From Holophagales bacterium (GTDB taxonomy: Bacteria; Acidobacteriota; Thermoanaerobaculia; UBA5066), in NCBI GenBank assembly GCA_016714815.1, contig JADKBZ010000008.1:1-64000 (forward strand): a DNA stretch of 64,000 nt. Direction: 5' to 3'. Positions 60,457 through 64,000 of the stretch are shown piece after piece. Under the pieces are notes generated by a model. It saw only the letters and a program-made list of their open reading frames with translations, had not been told where the DNA came from and did not search any database. Numbering within the stretch: position 1 is the first letter of the stretch; each line of letters opens with the position of its first letter. Both the position numbers and the translations under genes were made by a program.

Positions 60457-61350
60457 GTGGCCGGCCGCTTCGCGAAGACCCCGCACATCGCCCGCAAGGA
60501 GATCGCCGAGTCCGTCGCCAGGAGCGTCTTCGGCCTCATGTCGGCCGCGATGATCGTGCCGCTCGTCCTGATCGTCGGATACCTCGTCGTCCTGGCGTGG
60601 CCCGCCCTGAGCCTGGAGTTCCTCCTCGACGTCCCGAAGCGCGGGATGACGGACGGCGGCATCTGGCCCGCCTTCGTCGGGACGCTCTACCTCGTCGGCA
60701 TCTCGCTCCTGGTCTCCACGCCGATCGGGGTCCTCGCCGCGATCTACCTGAACGAGTACGCCAAGGACAACTGGTTCAACCGCCTCGTGAACCTCGCCGT
60801 CATCAACCTGGCGGGCGTCCCGAGCATCGTCCACGCCCTCTTCGGCCTCGGCGCCTTCGTCTACGCGGCCCGCTTCGGATACTCGATCCTCTCCGCCTCG
60901 CTGACGCTGGCCATCATGACGCTCCCCGTCATCATCGCGAGCACGCGCGAGGCGCTCGCCTCCGTCCCGATGGCCTTCCGCGAGGCGTGCTGGAACGTCG
61001 GCGCGACGCGCTGGCAGACGGTCCGCGCCGTCGTCCTGCCGAACTCCATCAGCGGCATCCTCACCGGCGTCATCCTCCAGGTGAGCCGCGCCGCCGGAGA
61101 GACGGCCCCCGTCATGTTCACGGGGGCCGTCTTCTTCAAGGCCGTCCAGCGGGGCGACCTCTTCCCCTACGGCCTCGGCGACCAGTGCATGGCGCTCTCC
61201 ATGCACCTCTACACGCTCGCGACCCAGGTGCCGAACGTGAAGGAGGCGCTCCCCTACGCGACGGCCGTCGTCCTCCTCGGCTCGGTCCTGCTCGTGAACG
61301 CGACCGCCATCGTGCTCCGGATCTGGCTTAGGAACCGGAAGAAGTGGTGA
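60457..61350 (+). CDS. pstA: Phosphate ABC transporter permease PstA
   Basis: 297 residues with six membrane helices. GGIWPAFVGTLYLVGISLLVSTPIGVLAAIYLNEYA, NLAGVPSIVHALFGLGAFVY and the EAA loop FREACWNVGATRWQTVRAVVLP are standard PstA regions. GTG at 60457 has GGAGGAAG upstream in the pstC end. It pairs with PstC and contacts the two different PstB proteins coded next. Confidence 0.93.
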   Translation: MAGRFAKTPHIARKEIAESVARSVFGLMSAAMIVPLVLIVGYLVVLAWPALSLEFLLDVPKRGMTDGGIWPAFVGTLYLVGISLLVSTPIGVLAAIYLNEYAKDNWFNRLVNLAVINLAGVPSIVHALFGLGAFVYAARFGYSILSASLTLAIMTLPVIIASTREALASVPMAFREACWNVGATRWQTVRAVVLPNSISGILTGVILQVSRAAGETAPVMFTGAVFFKAVQRGDLFPYGLGDQCMALSMHLYTLATQVPNVKEALPYATAVVLLGSVLLVNATAIVLRIWLRNRKKW

Positions 61351-61354
61351 CGGC

Positions 61355-62143
61355 GTGACGGAGAGCGCGACCCACGCCCCGGCGAGCCCGGTGAAGGAGA
61401 TCGAGGTCTCGGACCTCCGCCTCGCCTACGGGGGCAAGGAGGTGATCCACGGGATCTCCTTCAACGTCCACCGCAACGAGATCCTCGCCGTCATCGGACC
61501 GGCGCAGTCGGGCAAGACCTCGATGCTCCGCTGCCTGAACCGGACGATCGACTTCACCGCCTCGGCCTCGGTCTCGGGGTGCGTGAAGGTGGGCGGCCAG
61601 GACGTGCGGGCGATGAAGGACGTCTTCGCCCTGAGGCGCCGGATCGGGATGGTCGCGCCGCTTCCGACGGGCCTCCCGCTCTCGATCTACGACAACGTCG
61701 CCTTCGCCCCCCGCTGCTCGGGCGTGACGCGCAAGGCCGACCTCGAGCCCGTCGTCGAGAAGTGCCTCCGGCAGGCCGCCCTCTGGGACGAGGTGAAGGA
61801 CCGGCTCGACAGCCTCGGCACGGCCCTCTCCGGCGGGCAGCAGCAGCGCCTCACGATCGCCCGGGCGCTCTCGCACCAGCCCGAGATCCTCTGCCTCGAC
61901 GAGTTCTCGATCGCCATCGACCCCGTGACGACGATGCGGATCGAGGACGTCCTCAAGGAGCTGCGCGAGGAGATCACCATCATCCTCGTGACGAACCTGA
62001 CGCAGCAGGCCCGGCGGCTCTCCGACCGGACGATGTTCCTCCTGGAGGGCGACATCGTCGAGATCGACGCGACCGACGTCATCTACTCCGGCGAGTCGAA
62101 GAGCGAGAAGACGCGCGGCTACGTCAGCGGGATGTTCGGATGA
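61355..62143 (+). CDS. pstB: Phosphate ABC transporter ATPase PstB, copy 1 (altered H-loop)
   Basis: 262 residues. Walker A GPAQSGKTS (fits GxxxxGKT but unlike the usual PSGCGKST), signature LSGGQ intact at residues 158-162, Walker B ILCLDEF with the catalytic Glu, and an unusual D-loop SIAIDPVTT. The H-loop reads VTNLTQQ with Asn214 in place of the His that positions the gamma phosphate. Alone it should hydrolyse poorly. GTG at 61355 starts 4 bp after pstA and its stop overlaps the second pstB (ATGA). Confidence 0.9.
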   Translation: MTESATHAPASPVKEIEVSDLRLAYGGKEVIHGISFNVHRNEILAVIGPAQSGKTSMLRCLNRTIDFTASASVSGCVKVGGQDVRAMKDVFALRRRIGMVAPLPTGLPLSIYDNVAFAPRCSGVTRKADLEPVVEKCLRQAALWDEVKDRLDSLGTALSGGQQQRLTIARALSHQPEILCLDEFSIAIDPVTTMRIEDVLKELREEITIILVTNLTQQARRLSDRTMFLLEGDIVEIDATDVIYSGESKSEKTRGYVSGMFG

Positions 62144-62913
62144 GCGCCGAGCCGCACGCCATCGAGACCCGGGGACTCTCCCTCTGGTACGGGAGCTTCC
62201 AGGCGCTCTTCGACGTCTCCACCGACATCCGGAGCGGGATCATCACCTCCCTCATCGGCCCGAGCGGCTGCGGGAAGACCACGCTCCTGCGCTGCTTCAA
62301 CCGCGTGAACGAACGCTACGGGAACGTGAGGACGGCGGGCGAGATCCGGATCCTCGGCGAGAGCATCTACGATCCGGACGTCTCCCTCATCGAGCTGCGC
62401 AAGGCCGTGGGGATGGTCTTCCAGCGCCCGAATCCGCTCCCCATCTCGGTCTACGAGAACGTCGTCTTCGGCCTCCGGGTCCACACCCCCCGCACCGACC
62501 TGAAGCGCTCCGTCCTCGACGAGGCGGTGGAGAAGGCCCTCACCGAGGTCGGCCTCTGGAAGGACCTGAAGGACCGCCTGAAGACGAAGGCGACGGGCCT
62601 CCTCCTCGAGCAGCAGCAGAAGCTCTGCCTCGCCCGCCTCCTCCCGCTCAAGCCCGAGGTCATCCTGATGGACGAGCCCGCCTCCGCCCTCGACGTCGGC
62701 GGGACGCGCGCCATCGAGGAGCTGATGTTCGAGCTGGCCGGGAAGTACACGATCGTCATCGTGACGCACAACATGGCCCAGGCGCGGCGGGCGAGCGACG
62801 AGTGCATCTTCATGCTCATGGGCAAGGTCGTCGAGCACGCGCGGACCGAGGACCTCTTCCTCAACCCGCAGAACCCGAAGACCGCGGAGTACATCGAAGG
62901 CCGCTACGCGTAG
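62140..62913 (+). CDS. pstB: Phosphate ABC transporter ATPase PstB, copy 2 (lost signature motif)
   Basis: 257 residues. Walker A GPSGCGKTT, Q-loop VFQRPNPLPISVYENV, Walker B VILMDEPASALD and H-loop VTHNMAQ are all canonical. The ABC signature is not: residues 154-158 read LLLEQ where LSGGQ is expected, though QQQKLCLAR follows as in other PstB. It thus complements copy 1, which keeps LSGGQ but has lost the H-loop His. Last gene of the pst operon; 100 bp follow to the MBOAT gene with no clear terminator. Confidence 0.9.
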   Translation: MSAEPHAIETRGLSLWYGSFQALFDVSTDIRSGIITSLIGPSGCGKTTLLRCFNRVNERYGNVRTAGEIRILGESIYDPDVSLIELRKAVGMVFQRPNPLPISVYENVVFGLRVHTPRTDLKRSVLDEAVEKALTEVGLWKDLKDRLKTKATGLLLEQQQKLCLARLLPLKPEVILMDEPASALDVGGTRAIEELMFELAGKYTIVIVTHNMAQARRASDECIFMLMGKVVEHARTEDLFLNPQNPKTAEYIEGRYA

Positions 62914-63013
62914 GCGACCGGCCACGCGGCGGGCCCCCCTCGCGGGGAGCTGAGCCCGGCCGGGCGGACACCCCGCGCGCGATCCCTATACTCCGCGCCA
63001 CCGGCCCGACGGA

Positions 63014-64000
63014 ATGGTCTTCAGCACCTCCCTCTTCCTCCTCTTCTTCCTCCCCGCGTTCCTCGCGGGCTACCACCTCCTTCCCCGGCCCGCCCGGAAC
63101 ACCTTCGTCCTCCTGGCGAGCGCCCTCTTCTACGCCTGGGGCGCCCCGCGCTTCCTCTTCGTCGTCCTCGGCGTCACGTTCCTCGACTTCCACTTCGTGA
63201 AGAGGATGGCCGCGGCGAACGGCCCTGCGCGCAAGCGGGCCTGGCTCGTCGCCTCGCTCGCCATGAACCTCGGCCTCCTCGGCTATTTCAAGTACGCGGG
63301 GTTCTTCGTCGGGAACGTCAACGCGCTCCTCGGCGCCGCGGGGCTCGGCCCGCTTCCGTGGGCCGAGGTCTTCCTCCCGCTCGGAATCTCCTTCTACACG
63401 TTCGAGACGGTGACCTACGTCGTCGACGTCTACCGGGGCGTCCACGCGCCGCTCGGCCGCTTCGCCGACTACCAGCTCTACATCCTCTTCTTCCCAAAGC
63501 TCCTCGCCGGGCCGATCGTCCGCTTCCACGAGATCGCCGACCAGATCGGCGACCGCTCGCGGTACGAGACGGCGGGACGCTTCCTCGGCGGCTTCGTCCG
63601 CTTCGTCCTCGGGCTCGCGAAGAAGGTGCTGATCGCCGACGTCCTCGGGGTGACGGTGAGGAAGGGCTTCGCGCTCGACGCGGCGGCCCTCGACGCGCCG
63701 GCCGCGTGGCTCCTCCTCGCCGCATTCCTGACACAGATCTACTTCGACTTCTCCGGCTACAGCGACATGGCCCTCGGCCTGGCGGCGATGGTCGGCTTCC
63801 GCCTGCCGGAGAACTTCCGGGACCCGTTCGTCTCGACGAGCGTGACGGAGTTCTGGACCCGCTGGCACGTCACGCTCTCGGCGTGGATGCGCAGCTACCT
63901 CTACGTCCCGCTCGGCGGGAACCGGCTCGGAACCCGCCGGACGCTCGCGAACCTCTGGATCGTCTTCCTCGTCTCCGGCCTGTGGCACGGGGCGGCCTGG
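63014..64000 (+). CDS. MBOAT-family O-acyltransferase (AlgI-like), 3' end beyond right edge
   Basis: 329 residues visible, multi-spanning. FSTSLFLLFFLPAFLAGYHLLP, FPKLLAGPIVRFHEI, FDFSGYSDMALGLA, TEFWTRWHVTLSAWMRSYLYVPLGG and SGLWHGAAW are the AlgI/DltB marks; the last holds the catalytic His. Such proteins move acetyl groups across the membrane onto exopolysaccharides or cell-wall polymers together with an SGNH partner, which would lie to the right. ATG at 63014 has no strong ribosome site. No link to the phosphate genes is evident. Confidence 0.9.
   Translation, partial: MVFSTSLFLLFFLPAFLAGYHLLPRPARNTFVLLASALFYAWGAPRFLFVVLGVTFLDFHFVKRMAAANGPARKRAWLVASLAMNLGLLGYFKYAGFFVGNVNALLGAAGLGPLPWAEVFLPLGISFYTFETVTYVVDVYRGVHAPLGRFADYQLYILFFPKLLAGPIVRFHEIADQIGDRSRYETAGRFLGGFVRFVLGLAKKVLIADVLGVTVRKGFALDAAALDAPAAWLLLAAFLTQIYFDFSGYSDMALGLAAMVGFRLPENFRDPFVSTSVTEFWTRWHVTLSAWMRSYLYVPLGGNRLGTRRTLANLWIVFLVSGLWHGAAW

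Noticed and set aside
1..64000. tRNA, rRNA, IS elements, phage genes, riboswitches
   Set aside because: I looked for cloverleaf-like runs, transposase or integrase motifs and known leader motifs and saw none that I could support by eye.

Overview
The window is high-GC bacterial chromosome. GC-rich third codon positions open long shadow frames, so genes were accepted on protein motifs, ribosome sites and operon fit. The organism looks like an Acidobacteriota-type Gram-negative: an Oar-like TonB-dependent receptor with an N-terminal carboxypeptidase-regulatory domain and no SusD partner, Tat and lipoprotein signals, and a chemotaxis operon with DUF4388 and ParA-like proteins. This assignment is inference. 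I see no tRNA, rRNA, CRISPR array, IS element or phage gene.

Bases 1-17874 (minus strand) form a long, mostly overlapping signalling run. Two multi-PAS histidine kinases and a NarL-type regulator lead into a degenerate EAL protein, CheW, a ParA-like ATPase, two receiver proteins with eroded CheB domains, a second CheW, a chemoreceptor broken by one extra base, two stand-alone receivers, a small membrane protein and a multi-Hpt CheA-like protein cut by the left edge.

Bases 18089-57194 are mainly a pectin and uronic-acid catabolic region. Extracellular and periplasmic enzymes are GH105, GH43, GH28, a DUF4861 protein and a three-module protein that joins pectin methylesterase (CE8), a CE12-type acetylesterase and a PL10 pectate lyase. 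Uptake is by the TonB receptor and an ExuT-type transporter. Inner metabolism has UxaC, a UxaE-like epimerase, a mannonate-type SDR, KduI, KduD, two KDG-type kinases, KDPG aldolase, a LarA-family epimerase, an L-fuconate-dehydratase-like enolase-superfamily enzyme and a FadR-type GntR regulator. About ten related 11-bp sites (TGGTnnnACCA-like) lie at the gene starts and promoters of this region and probably form its regulon. No mannonate or altronate dehydratase is visible. Embedded among these are a HIT protein, a large secreted Asp-box protein, a VOC-Gnd fusion, a TMTC-like TPR membrane protein and a class A beta-lactamase-like protein.

Bases 57247-62913 are a phosphate operon: a PhoU fused to a low-molecular-weight phosphatase domain that lacks its nucleophilic cysteine, then pstS, pstC, pstA and two different pstB genes whose motif losses are complementary, as in heterodimeric ABC ATPases. 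An AlgI-like MBOAT acyltransferase runs off the right edge.

The strongest leads are the CE8-CE12-PL10 protein, the asymmetric PstB pair, the PhoU-phosphatase fusion, the shared operator family, the paired dead CheB domains and a small dispersed repeat found three times at the 3' ends of uronate genes.
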